A stretch of 64,000 bases of DNA from an uncultured Bacteroidales bacterium (GTDB lineage: Bacteria; Bacteroidota; Bacteroidia; Bacteroidales; Paludibacteraceae). The DNA is taken from contig CAKVEC010000002.1 in the NCBI GenBank assembly GCA_934728255.1, positions 186,001 through 250,000 on the forward strand, read 5' to 3'. The notes under the pieces are model-generated. The model made no database searches, had not been told where the DNA came from, and was given only the letters and a program-made list of their open reading frames with translations. Below are positions 31,845 through 40,075 of this stretch, piece by piece. Made by a program: the position numbers and the translations under genes. Position 1 is the first letter of the stretch; the number at the start of each line of letters is the position of its first letter.

Positions 31845-34403
31845 TTATTTACTGAACTTTTGTCCGTCCACGATGTAAATACCTTGCGGCAATGTCTCTA
31901 ATACAGAATGGTCACCAAGATATTGTCCTGTAATAGAATATACGCCCTTAACTGCGGTATTAACAACCACATTGTCGATTGCCGAAGGAGTGCCATACGT
32001 TACCATAAAGCGGCGCGAGGTCTCTTGGGCTGTAGCCGTGAAAGTATATACATTATCCGCTTTCATTGCCGTAACGGTATTAGTTTGCAGATCTTTGATA
32101 TAGAGTGTCTCACCACGCAGCCAATCAAATGACAACGAGTAGTTGGTCTCACTATTAGTTTGAATAGCAATAACAGTACCCTCCAGATTTTCACTGCCAT
32201 AAGTGGAGTATTCTTTATCATTATCAATTACAAAGATATTGACATTAGGTACATCATTCATTTTCTTGGTTGAATGGAAATTCTCACCATCGTAGATCAG
32301 TACATTATCCTTTTTGCCACTTGCCGACCGGAGAGTGATACGTACCGTATTCATATTCTCAATATCATCCGATACACGTTGGGGAGCCGATGTCTTAGCC
32401 GCAACGGTTGCATTCCAAACGGCTTTCTCATAGTTCAGCGTTACTGCAGTTGCTTCATTAGCAAACAGGAAGAAACCTGTCATAGGAGCAATAGTTGCCA
32501 AAGAAGCATCAAAAGTCAATGCAGCACGGGTGATATCCGTATAGGTGTCATCGCTATTATGCAATTTAACAGAGGGCTCCACTTTGCCTTCTTGTTTGAG
32601 AGCATCCAATTGATTCATCAACTCACGAGAGTCCATTGGAGCAGACCAACTGTTTCCAAAGAAATGGAAGCCATTGCGTAGCATACTCAAGGTAGCATCT
32701 TGTGCGCCCACCAACGTACCGGCAAAAGAAACAGGTTCTGCAGGCTTGGTCTCTGTAGTAATATCATATCCCTTGAACGGAGTAGCAAACTCTGTTGCAT
32801 TTTCCCAGCCATTGGCAGTATTCCAAACACTCACATACACACTCTGGTTTTTAACAGGCAATGCCATAGTAGGAATACCTATATGCTGACGCACATAGGG
32901 ACTCTCGCCTTCTTCAATAGCAGTTGTCTTCTTGTATGTATTCAGCGTCTTATAGACCGTACCCAATATCTGCTTGCTCGTTGCAGCAGGAGAGATAACC
33001 ATTGCGCCACCGTCTTTGATAAGCAGTTGGTTGGCATTAGCGATACCTTTGATTCCCTCGTTGCCGACAACCAATGTACCCTCAACGGAAAGAACAGCAT
33101 TGTTTTGTACATCTATACCTGCGACCTCTGCTTTTACGTCTGCAGGGATAACAACTGCGTGCTTGACAACAACCGGCGTAGCCGCAGTAGGAACTACACC
33201 ACCTGCCCATGTAGCAGTTTCGTTCCAATTGCCTGCTTTGGCAGTAGCCACATCAGCAGCCTTTTCCCCAATGGTATAAGGGTATTCAGCCTTGGTGGCA
33301 GCATCCGTATTGGCTACAACAGCCTTGCCTTCTGCTACGTAAGCCGCAGGCGAGAGGTTGTACACACCGCCGTTGAGGACGACTTTTTTGTTGGCAGACC
33401 AGACGATGTTTTTGCTTGTGGAGAATACTTGTGCGTTGTTTACGGTTACACTCACTTTGTCGATAGCCTCCTGCGGGTTGTTTTGCGGGTTGGCTTGGTA
33501 GATAGGCGTATAGGCTTTGAGCGAACCGCCGTTGATAACGACCGAGATAGGCAGTTTGGTGCTGTGTTGGCAAACAGCGATAGCACATGCCTGCGAGGTA
33601 GAACCATTGCCATTGAACTGGTCGTCGGCGGGTTTGTTCATTGTAGCCTCGATAGAACCACCGGTCATAGTGAACTCGCCTGCACGGATTTCAACGCCAC
33701 ACGTATCGGCTACCATCTTTCCTGCAAAATTCCACTTTGCGTAACCGGCAGCATAGATGCCCATACCTTTTTCAATAGTGATCTCCGCCTTTTCGCCTAT
33801 ATTGAATACCGGAGCATTAGTAGTGGATGTTTGTATTCCATTAACATAGAAACCATTAGCGGCTTTATTGTTAGATGGACATACATATCCTTCCATTTTT
33901 CCATTGAAATCAACAGTTACACCACAAAACGGGGCTTCGCGCAAGGATAGAAGATAATCTACAGAGTAGTTAGAAGTACCTTTCCTATTCGTCATTGTAA
34001 TGCCCTCACCGATTGTTAAGCGTGTATAATCAGGAGTGGTAGCATTTCCCAATAGAGTAAATGACCCATCATTTAAGACGACAATCGTTCCGTTGCCAGA
34101 AAGATGCAAACCACCATGCTTTATACATACACCTTGGCAATACTTTTTAGAACTCGAATATGCACCAATGGTTATTGTTTTCCCATTCAAATCAAAATAG
34201 TAGTCCTTTCCATTGTCAATCCAAAGAGCACCACTCATACATCTATAATCTCCACCGAATACGACAGGATGTTCTTTAGAGCAGGCTTCCATAGCCTTAG
34301 GAAGTGAAGTATACTTCGTTCCATTAACAGTAAAACTTGTTGCTGCCAACAGGGTTGTGCTTAACAAGAGTGTGGCAACGAAAATAGAAAAAATCCTTTT
34401 CAT
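31845..34403 (-). CDS. Exported surface protein with beta-helix-like region and C-terminal sorting domain
   Basis: 852 residues. Signal peptide MKRIFSIFVATLLLSTTLLA. Residues about 25-370 contain repeated short beta segments with Asn/Gly turns (FDLNGKTITIG, LHLSGNGTIVVLNDGSFTLL, GGSIEATMNKPADDQF), as in right-handed beta-helix proteins that bind or cleave polysaccharides. The middle is a beta-rich region seen in Bacteroidales surface proteins (GGVVPTAATPVVVKHAVVIP, NGFHFFGNSWSAPMDSRELM). The C-terminus GVYSITGQYLGDHSVLETLP then QGIYIVDGQKFSK is of Por/T9SS sorting type. No catalytic residues are identifiable. A promoter lies 56 nt upstream, and the 38-residue peptide follows. Confidence 0.85.
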   Translation of the reverse strand: MKRIFSIFVATLLLSTTLLAATSFTVNGTKYTSLPKAMEACSKEHPVVFGGDYRCMSGALWIDNGKDYYFDLNGKTITIGAYSSSKKYCQGVCIKHGGLHLSGNGTIVVLNDGSFTLLGNATTPDYTRLTIGEGITMTNRKGTSNYSVDYLLSLREAPFCGVTVDFNGKMEGYVCPSNNKAANGFYVNGIQTSTTNAPVFNIGEKAEITIEKGMGIYAAGYAKWNFAGKMVADTCGVEIRAGEFTMTGGSIEATMNKPADDQFNGNGSTSQACAIAVCQHSTKLPISVVINGGSLKAYTPIYQANPQNNPQEAIDKVSVTVNNAQVFSTSKNIVWSANKKVVLNGGVYNLSPAAYVAEGKAVVANTDAATKAEYPYTIGEKAADVATAKAGNWNETATWAGGVVPTAATPVVVKHAVVIPADVKAEVAGIDVQNNAVLSVEGTLVVGNEGIKGIANANQLLIKDGGAMVISPAATSKQILGTVYKTLNTYKKTTAIEEGESPYVRQHIGIPTMALPVKNQSVYVSVWNTANGWENATEFATPFKGYDITTETKPAEPVSFAGTLVGAQDATLSMLRNGFHFFGNSWSAPMDSRELMNQLDALKQEGKVEPSVKLHNSDDTYTDITRAALTFDASLATIAPMTGFFLFANEATAVTLNYEKAVWNATVAAKTSAPQRVSDDIENMNTVRITLRSASGKKDNVLIYDGENFHSTKKMNDVPNVNIFVIDNDKEYSTYGSENLEGTVIAIQTNSETNYSLSFDWLRGETLYIKDLQTNTVTAMKADNVYTFTATAQETSRRFMVTYGTPSAIDNVVVNTAVKGVYSITGQYLGDHSVLETLPQGIYIVDGQKFSK

Positions 34404-34458
34404 AATTGTTATTAGTATTAAAAATTAACTTAATTGAATTTTTAGACCATTCACGGTG

Positions 34459-34489
34459 CAAAATTACGACCAATTTACCGAAGGTGCAA
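34459..34489 (-). promoter_or_regulatory. Promoter for the 852-residue surface protein gene
   Basis: On the minus strand TTG (34487-34489), 20 nt, TAATTTTG (34459-34466). Confidence 0.7.
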
Positions 34490-34615
34490 CGGGGGGGGTA
34501 AATAGATACTACAATCTGTAAAATAAGACACAAATAATACACATACGCACTATATAGAGACTATATTTTGTTAATTAGTAGGCTAAAAATGGTAAACATC
34601 AACTTGACATTGATT

Positions 34616-34660
34616 TATTGGGAACAAATAATTAGCCATACAATTGACCATTAATTAGAA
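34616..34660. repeat. AT-rich 11-nt array (minus-strand orientation) with TGTTCCC boundary
   Basis: Read on the minus strand: TCTAATTAATG, GTCAATTGTAT, GGCTAATTATT, TGTTCCC. The order and boundary match the plus-strand arrays at 7682 and 8277. The 34404-34785 gap also holds a promoter and a hairpin. Confidence 0.75.
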
Positions 34661-34690
34661 CGAGGCAGCCTTGGGAAGAGGCAGCCTCGT
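34660..34690. terminator. Hairpin, possible terminator downstream of the mutarotase gene
   Basis: ACGAGGCAGCC (34660-34670) and GGCAGCCTCGT (34680-34690) pair with one A-A mismatch. No long T run follows in either direction. Confidence 0.5.
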
Positions 34691-34785
34691 GGTTGGGGAT
34701 TATGTGATAGGATATCTAGTGTATTCTAGAGATTTTAGTGTAATCTAGGATTATTGTATTATAGTTGCTTTTTATAGTTGCTTTC

Positions 34786-35907
34786 TTATTCTGCTTGGCG
34801 GGTGGAGAAGCGGAAGAAGGTGGTGGAGCGGTACTCCTCGCCGGGGCGGAGGCTGGCAGAGGGCCAAGAGGGGTTGTTGGGCGTATTGGGATAGTGCTGG
34901 GTCTCGAGGCAGACAGCGTGGCGGCAGCCATAGATCTCACCCCGCTTGCCGGTAATGGTGCCGTCCAGGAAATTACCCGAATAGACCTGAATACCCGGTT
35001 CGGTAGTCAGTACATCGAGCGCAATACCCGTGGCAGGGCAATAGAGCGTGGCGGCATGGGTATAGTCTCCGTCTGTGGCAGGATTGAGCACCCAGTTGTG
35101 GTCGTAGCCGTGTCCGTTACGGAGTTGGATATCGTCGGCGTTGATGTCCTGTCCGATAGGTTTGGGCGCAGACCAGAAGTCAAAGGGCGAACCTGCGGGA
35201 ATGTCCACTATCTCGCCTGTGGTCATAAACGTGCTATCGACGGGTGTCATACGGGAGGCATTGAGCCAAAGGGTATGGGAGAGGATGTCGTTGTTGCCGT
35301 TGCCCGAGAGATTGAAGTAGGAGTGGTTGGTCATATTGATGACCGTGGGGGCATCGGTAGTAGCGGAATAGTCCATACGGAGGGTGTTGTCGTCGGAAAG
35401 GGTGTAGGTGCAAGACGCTACTACATTGCCGGGGAAACCGTTGTCTCCGTCAGGGGAGTGGATAGTAAGGCTGAGGGTATGGGCATCGGGTTGCTCTGCC
35501 AAATAGAACCGGTACTGCCAGCCTGTAGGTCCGCCGTGGAGGGTATGACCATAGTTGTTGGTGAGGAGTTGGTAGGTCGTGCCGTCGATAGTGATCCGTC
35601 CGTGGTTGATACGGTTGGCATAGCGCCCGATACATGCGCCAAAATCGGTGGGGATGGTCTGATAGTCGCGCAGATCGTCGAAACCGAGCACTACATCCTG
35701 CATTGTGCCGTTGCGGTCGGGTACACGGAGCGAGACGATACGTCCGCCGAAATTGGTGATAGCGACCTCCATACCATTGGCGTTGGTGAGGGTATAGAGA
35801 GCGGGGGAGGTGTTGCTCTTGCAGGAGCATAAGAGGAGGAGAAGAAGACTCCCCCCCAGCCCCCTCAGAGAGGGGGTGATAAGATTGCGTATGTTCATAT
35901 TTTGCAT
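34786..35907 (-). CDS. galM: Galactose mutarotase (aldose 1-epimerase) lipoprotein
   Basis: 373 residues. It interconverts alpha and beta anomers of aldoses such as galactose. Visible are RYANRINHGRITIDG, NNYGHTLHGG with the catalytic His, and TTEPGIQVYSGNFLDG with the general-base Glu. Unlike cytoplasmic GalM it has a lipoprotein signal (LLLLLLCSCKS), so it probably acts in the periplasm or at the outer membrane on sugars released by the locus. The leader contains TPSLRGLGGS, encoded by a C/G-rich repeat-like sequence (about 35850-35876), unusual for a signal peptide. It is the last gene of the utilisation locus, 221 nt after the GH43-GH2 gene. Confidence 0.94.
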   Translation of the reverse strand: MQNMNIRNLITPSLRGLGGSLLLLLLCSCKSNTSPALYTLTNANGMEVAITNFGGRIVSLRVPDRNGTMQDVVLGFDDLRDYQTIPTDFGACIGRYANRINHGRITIDGTTYQLLTNNYGHTLHGGPTGWQYRFYLAEQPDAHTLSLTIHSPDGDNGFPGNVVASCTYTLSDDNTLRMDYSATTDAPTVINMTNHSYFNLSGNGNNDILSHTLWLNASRMTPVDSTFMTTGEIVDIPAGSPFDFWSAPKPIGQDINADDIQLRNGHGYDHNWVLNPATDGDYTHAATLYCPATGIALDVLTTEPGIQVYSGNFLDGTITGKRGEIYGCRHAVCLETQHYPNTPNNPSWPSASLRPGEEYRSTTFFRFSTRQAE

Positions 35908-35923
35908 TGTTTTTTAGATTAGC

Positions 35924-35976
35924 GGTGAATAGGGCGCGTGCTTGCGCACAAAGCGGTGCTTTGCGCCCTATTCGCC
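35924..35976 (-). repeat. Conserved-loop hairpin, copy 2
   Basis: GGTGAATAGGGCGC (35924-35937) pairs with GCGCCCTATTCGCC (35963-35976), 14 bp. The 25-nt loop read on the minus strand, AAAGCACCGCTTTGTGCGCA then AGCAC, differs from copy 1 at 8551-8574 by one base insertion, while the stem sequence differs. Confidence 0.87.
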
Positions 35977-36013
35977 GAGTATTATTGGCTGCTTATAATG
36001 GTATCCTATAAGG

Positions 36014-36079
36014 AATCACCTAAGAATCACCTAAGAATCACCCAAGAATCACCCAAGAATCACCCAAGAATCACCTATA
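36014..36079 (-). repeat. Six-unit 11-nt array, GGGTGATTCTT type (minus strand)
   Basis: Plus-strand units AATCACCTAAG, AATCACCTAAG, three AATCACCCAAG and AATCACCTATA; on the minus strand the core is again GGGTGATT. On the minus strand the conserved-loop hairpin follows 37 nt behind, the same arrangement as 8440-8589. Confidence 0.92.
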
Positions 36080-36128
36080 CCTTCTATATAGATGTTAGAG
36101 AGAGATTTTATGGATGCCGGATAACATA

Positions 36129-38975
36129 TTACTCAAGCATATAGATGACATATTGGTTGACAGCGCGGACAGAGTCGGGGTTGACCTTGAGGAGACGGCG
36201 GTCGTAGGTGAGGAGACCGTTGACTTCGCCCTCGACATCGGAGGTCTGGGTATAGACTGCCGCAGAGAAACCTTGCGGGACAAAGGCTGCCAGTTGGCGT
36301 GCATAGCGGGTATATTCCGCCGTAACCTCGTCGGTGGTAGTGAACTTGATATATCCCCAGTTGCGATTCTGTCCCCAGAGGTGCCCCTCGACAGGCAGAC
36401 CTATACCGCCATACTCGCCGAGCACATTGACACGGTCGGGGTCGTAGAGATACATAGCGGGCGCAGGATAGTTGTGGAGGTCGAGTATATCACCGCAGCG
36501 GCGGAAATTGCCTCCGCTGGCGCAGTTGACGAGACGGGACGGGTCGTAGTCGGCAGTCCAACGGGTAACGGCTTCGGTGTCGAACTGTCCCCATGCTTCG
36601 TTGAACGGCACCCATACGACGATGCAGGGATATGACATACAGAAATCCATAATGTCCTGCCACTCGCGGTAGTAGTCCGCCACCGACTCGGCGGTACGTG
36701 GTTGGTCGGTGCCACCCTCGTAGGAGTGTTGCGCCCAGTGGTTGCCGCCCACATCGCCACTCGGCATATCCTGCCAGACGAGCATACCGAGACGGTCGCA
36801 ATGGTAGTACCAGCGTGCAGGTTCGACTTTGACGTGCTTGCGTATCATATTGAAACCGAGTTGCTTGGTGGTCTCGATGTCGAAGATGAGTGCCGAATCG
36901 GCGGGGGCGGTATAGAGCCCGTCCGGCCACCAGCCCTGGTCGAGCGGTCCGTACTGGAAGAGCGGTTTGCCGTTGAGGGTCATACGCCAAATACCATGTG
37001 CGTCCTGCACCTTGCCGATACTGCGCATAGCAGTGTAGGAAGCCACTTGATCGATGGTCTTGCCGTTATGGGCAAGAGAGATACGGAGATCATAGAGGAA
37101 AGGCGAGTCGGGCGACCAGAGTTTCGGGTTGGTTACGTGGAGCGACACCTCCTCGCCTGCTACAGCCTCAGCCTCGGCAACGACTTTGCCGTCGGCAAGG
37201 AGGGTGATGGTGAGCGGGTCTTTTGCCAACGGGTCAGACGTACTGATGGTGGTGCGGATGAGGTTTTCCGCAAGGTCGGGAATGGTTTTGACAGCCGTGA
37301 TATGGTTTGCAGGGACGGGTTCGAGCCAGACGGTTTGCCATATACCCGAGACCGAGGTGTACCATATACCATTGGGGTCAGCCACCTGCTTGCCTCGCGG
37401 CTGGTAGCCACGGTCGGACGGGTCGATAACCGCCAGTTCGAGGGTCTGCTCCCCCTTGCCGTTGAGGTAAGGGGTGATGTCGATAGAGAATGGTGTATAA
37501 CCGCCTGTATGAGAGCCGGCAAGCGTACCATTGACATAGACATCGGTTTTCCAATCGACCGCCCCGAAATGGAGGACGATGTTCTGACCACGCCAATCGC
37601 GCGGGACGGTGAATGTACGATGATACCAGAGTGCGTGGCGGTAGGGGAGGGTCTTGCCTACACCAGAGAGAGAGGACTCAAGGCAGAAAGGTACGAGTAT
37701 ATCACCGTCCCAGACGCGCGGCAGCGGGTCGCAGTCCTCACGGATAGCATACTGCCACAAGCCGTTGAGGTTCTGCCAACGGTCGCGGACGAGTTGCGGA
37801 CGCGGGTATTCCGGCAGTACGTTATCGGGGTTGATGTGGTCGCCCCACGCGGTAGAGATATTATTGCCGACGGGGTGATAGACCTTTTTGACGACCGGTG
37901 TGCCCGACGGTTTGGGCAGGGCGGTATCGGTAGGCAGCGGTTCGCCGAAACGGGGGAAACCGTCGTCGCCCCACGAAAAACGCTGCATACGCGGCGTACG
38001 GGTATCGCCCATACCGGCGGGGTCGGTTTCGTGGGAACGTGCGTGATAGAGGATATACCACTCGGTGCCGTCGGGCGATTGGAAGAAACTATTATGCCCC
38101 GTACCATAGACCCCCGCTTCGGGCTTCTGGCGGAATACAGGTTCGGCACTCTTCTGCCACGAGGCGGGGTCGAGGAGGTCGGCATCAGTGCGGGCGGTAA
38201 GCAGACCGAGGGCATAGTAGGGTGTCCAGCAGCCGCTTGCCGAATAGGCGATATGGATATAGCGTCCGTCGGGCGAGGGAAGAGGCTGAGGTCCCTCGTT
38301 GACATAGATCGTATAAGAGGGCGTGAAACCGTTTTCGTTGACCCAATGGCGTTCCCATTCGAGTTCGGGACGGGAGATGATGACCCGCTCGGAGGCAAGT
38401 GTCCACGGGTTCTCCATGCGGGCGATATAGATACACTGGGTCTCGGTGCTGACACGCCGCGTCTGCCAGCCCGACCAAACCATATAGAGTTCGCCGTTGT
38501 TCTCGAAGACGGAACCGTCGATAGCCCAGTTGTTGTCGGGGTCGGTAGAGATACGCCCTTTCATCACAAACTCGCCCTCGAAAGGGTCTTCGTTGGGGTT
38601 CTCAAGGACATAGAGTTGGTGGTTGTCGGTGTTGCCATCGTCGGCTGCATAATAGACATACCATTTGCCGTTGATACGGTGTATCTCGGGTGCCCAGAGG
38701 TCGAACATATTAGCCGAGTCGGTGGGTGTCCAGATCGTCTTGCAGGGGGCATTGCGGACATCGGTGATGTCGGGCGTTACCCACAGGCGGAGACAATTCT
38801 GGGTGGTGTGCATATAATAGTAGTTGCCGTTGTAGAAGAGCGCCCACGGGTCGGGACCGCATTGGGGGAACAGCGGGTTCTGGTAGAGTGCCTGCGGCTG
38901 CTTGGCACAGCCTGCGAGCACGAGGAACAGACAGAACGAGACGAGATGCATCGTTAAGGAAAGGAAACGTTTCAT
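36129..38975 (-). CDS. GH43-GH2 fusion glycoside hydrolase, lipoprotein
   Basis: 948 residues. Lipoprotein signal with lipobox LVLAGCAK. Residues about 30-355 are a GH43 five-blade propeller: CGPDPWALFYNGNYYYMH (catalytic base Asp in PDPW), WAPEIHRINGKWYVYYA, AIDGSVFENNGELYMVWSG (pKa-modulating Asp) and NEGPQPLPSPDGR (acid Glu). Residues about 375-948 are GH2: a sugar-binding jelly roll (YHRTFTVPRDWRGQNIVLHF, DVYVNGTLAG), an Ig-like domain and a TIM barrel with acid/base Glu in VPFNEAWGQF and nucleophile Glu in VLGEYGGIGL. All key residues of both domains are present, so both are likely active, for example alpha-L-arabinofuranosidase or beta-xylosidase with a beta-galactosidase-like enzyme. 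Substrates are inferred. It is cotranscribed with susCD. Confidence 0.93.
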   Translation of the reverse strand: MKRFLSLTMHLVSFCLFLVLAGCAKQPQALYQNPLFPQCGPDPWALFYNGNYYYMHTTQNCLRLWVTPDITDVRNAPCKTIWTPTDSANMFDLWAPEIHRINGKWYVYYAADDGNTDNHQLYVLENPNEDPFEGEFVMKGRISTDPDNNWAIDGSVFENNGELYMVWSGWQTRRVSTETQCIYIARMENPWTLASERVIISRPELEWERHWVNENGFTPSYTIYVNEGPQPLPSPDGRYIHIAYSASGCWTPYYALGLLTARTDADLLDPASWQKSAEPVFRQKPEAGVYGTGHNSFFQSPDGTEWYILYHARSHETDPAGMGDTRTPRMQRFSWGDDGFPRFGEPLPTDTALPKPSGTPVVKKVYHPVGNNISTAWGDHINPDNVLPEYPRPQLVRDRWQNLNGLWQYAIREDCDPLPRVWDGDILVPFCLESSLSGVGKTLPYRHALWYHRTFTVPRDWRGQNIVLHFGAVDWKTDVYVNGTLAGSHTGGYTPFSIDITPYLNGKGEQTLELAVIDPSDRGYQPRGKQVADPNGIWYTSVSGIWQTVWLEPVPANHITAVKTIPDLAENLIRTTISTSDPLAKDPLTITLLADGKVVAEAEAVAGEEVSLHVTNPKLWSPDSPFLYDLRISLAHNGKTIDQVASYTAMRSIGKVQDAHGIWRMTLNGKPLFQYGPLDQGWWPDGLYTAPADSALIFDIETTKQLGFNMIRKHVKVEPARWYYHCDRLGMLVWQDMPSGDVGGNHWAQHSYEGGTDQPRTAESVADYYREWQDIMDFCMSYPCIVVWVPFNEAWGQFDTEAVTRWTADYDPSRLVNCASGGNFRRCGDILDLHNYPAPAMYLYDPDRVNVLGEYGGIGLPVEGHLWGQNRNWGYIKFTTTDEVTAEYTRYARQLAAFVPQGFSAAVYTQTSDVEGEVNGLLTYDRRLLKVNPDSVRAVNQYVIYMLE

Positions 38976-39003
38976 TATTGCGTTTGTTAAGTGTGTCCGA
39001 GAG

Positions 39004-39082
39004 AACGTTAATTATCGTGTAATTAGACGTTAATTATTTTTCTCAAGAACATATAATTAGCCATTAATTAGCCATATAATTT
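39004..39082. repeat. AT-rich 11-nt array upstream of the GH43-GH2 gene
   Basis: ACGTTAATTAT, CGTGTAATTAG, ACGTTAATTAT, a short break, CATATAATTAG, CCATTAATTAG, CCATATAATTT. The first three units recur exactly at 39981. Confidence 0.85.
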
Positions 39083-39179
39083 TTAGACAAATATGGTCAA
39101 GAATTATTCAAATAGGCATTGCGGGTATGGTTGGGTAAACGGACGGCTTGCGCCGTATTATCACGAACTAACCATAAAT

Positions 39180-39959
39180 TTATTTGGTTACGTAGGGGAC
39201 GTTATCGACACGGTAGAGGTCGGAGAGGAGGTAGTAGCCCGAAGCGACATAGGTGGCATCCAACTCGACGGCTACGCGGAAATAGAGGTAGTCGCGGTAG
39301 TTGTTGACATAGTAAGTGGCATCGCGGTACTTGGACAGATCGACCCGCATACTGACCTCGACCTCGTCGGTTGCCTTCAGAGGGCGGGAACCCTTGGTAA
39401 GCGTGGTGGCGGAATTGACGTGCTGATTAGTACCCACATAGACATAGGCACGCGTAACCATCGGGAGTGTCTCGGGGAGACGCTCGTCGGGGTTGCGGCG
39501 GATACGCACCGTTACTTTCAGTTCCGTGGATTCCGCATCAAGCGGATCAAAGCCGACCGAGTCGATGAGGTAATAGGGGATGACCTCAAAATCGCGCTCG
39601 GCATTGCCCGTGAGGGTCATAGGAATGGTATCATAGCCAAGACCCGTACCAAGAGAGTTGAAATCGACGAATTGGAAAGGATACTGACGGTTGTCAAGGG
39701 TAAGATAGTAGTCGCCCGCAAATAGCAGTTGGGCAAACGTACCGTCTTCGTTGATACGGACCGGAGTACCGCCGTCGTTCTTGCCGAAACCTTTCTGCAC
39801 CGCCTTGAGGACAGACTTGTTGCCATCGAAGACAAAAGGTTTGCCCTGGTAGGTAACATGCCCCGTGAAGCGGCACTCGGGACCGTCGTAGTTGTCGTAT
39901 TCGCAGGCGGAGAGGCATAACGCCAGACAGAAAGCGAGGAATATATTTAACTTTTTCAT
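39180..39959 (-). CDS. DUF3823 lipoprotein of the SusCD locus
   Basis: 259 residues. Lipoprotein signal MKKLNIFLAFCLALCLSACE, followed by the DUF3823 start (CEYDNYDGPECRFTGHVTYQ) and two beta-sandwich-like halves (about 25-130 and 135-255). The family occurs almost only beside susD genes and is thought to be an outer-membrane surface glycan-binding accessory, comparable with SusE/SusF. It lies 116 nt behind susD, and that gap holds an 11-nt array. Confidence 0.9.
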   Translation of the reverse strand: MKKLNIFLAFCLALCLSACEYDNYDGPECRFTGHVTYQGKPFVFDGNKSVLKAVQKGFGKNDGGTPVRINEDGTFAQLLFAGDYYLTLDNRQYPFQFVDFNSLGTGLGYDTIPMTLTGNAERDFEVIPYYLIDSVGFDPLDAESTELKVTVRIRRNPDERLPETLPMVTRAYVYVGTNQHVNSATTLTKGSRPLKATDEVEVSMRVDLSKYRDATYYVNNYRDYLYFRVAVELDATYVASGYYLLSDLYRVDNVPYVTK

Positions 39960-39980
39960 TGCTGTAAGATTTATAAGAAC

Positions 39981-40053
39981 GTTAATTATCGTGTAATTAG
40001 ACGTTAATTATTTTTCTAAACATATAATTAACCATATAATTACGCATTAACCG
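39981..40053. repeat. AT-rich 11-nt array between susD and DUF3823 gene
   Basis: ACGTTAATTAT, CGTGTAATTAG, ACGTTAATTAT, short break, CATATAATTAA, CCATATAATTA, CGCATTAACCG. The first half is identical to 39004-39036. Confidence 0.85.
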
Positions 40054-40075
40054 TTTATTCCTTATTCCGGTTTCT

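Noticed and set aside
36702..38957. 751-codon plus-strand open frame opposite the GH43-GH2 gene
   Set aside because: The minus strand keeps all catalytic motifs of two enzyme families; the plus frame has none.
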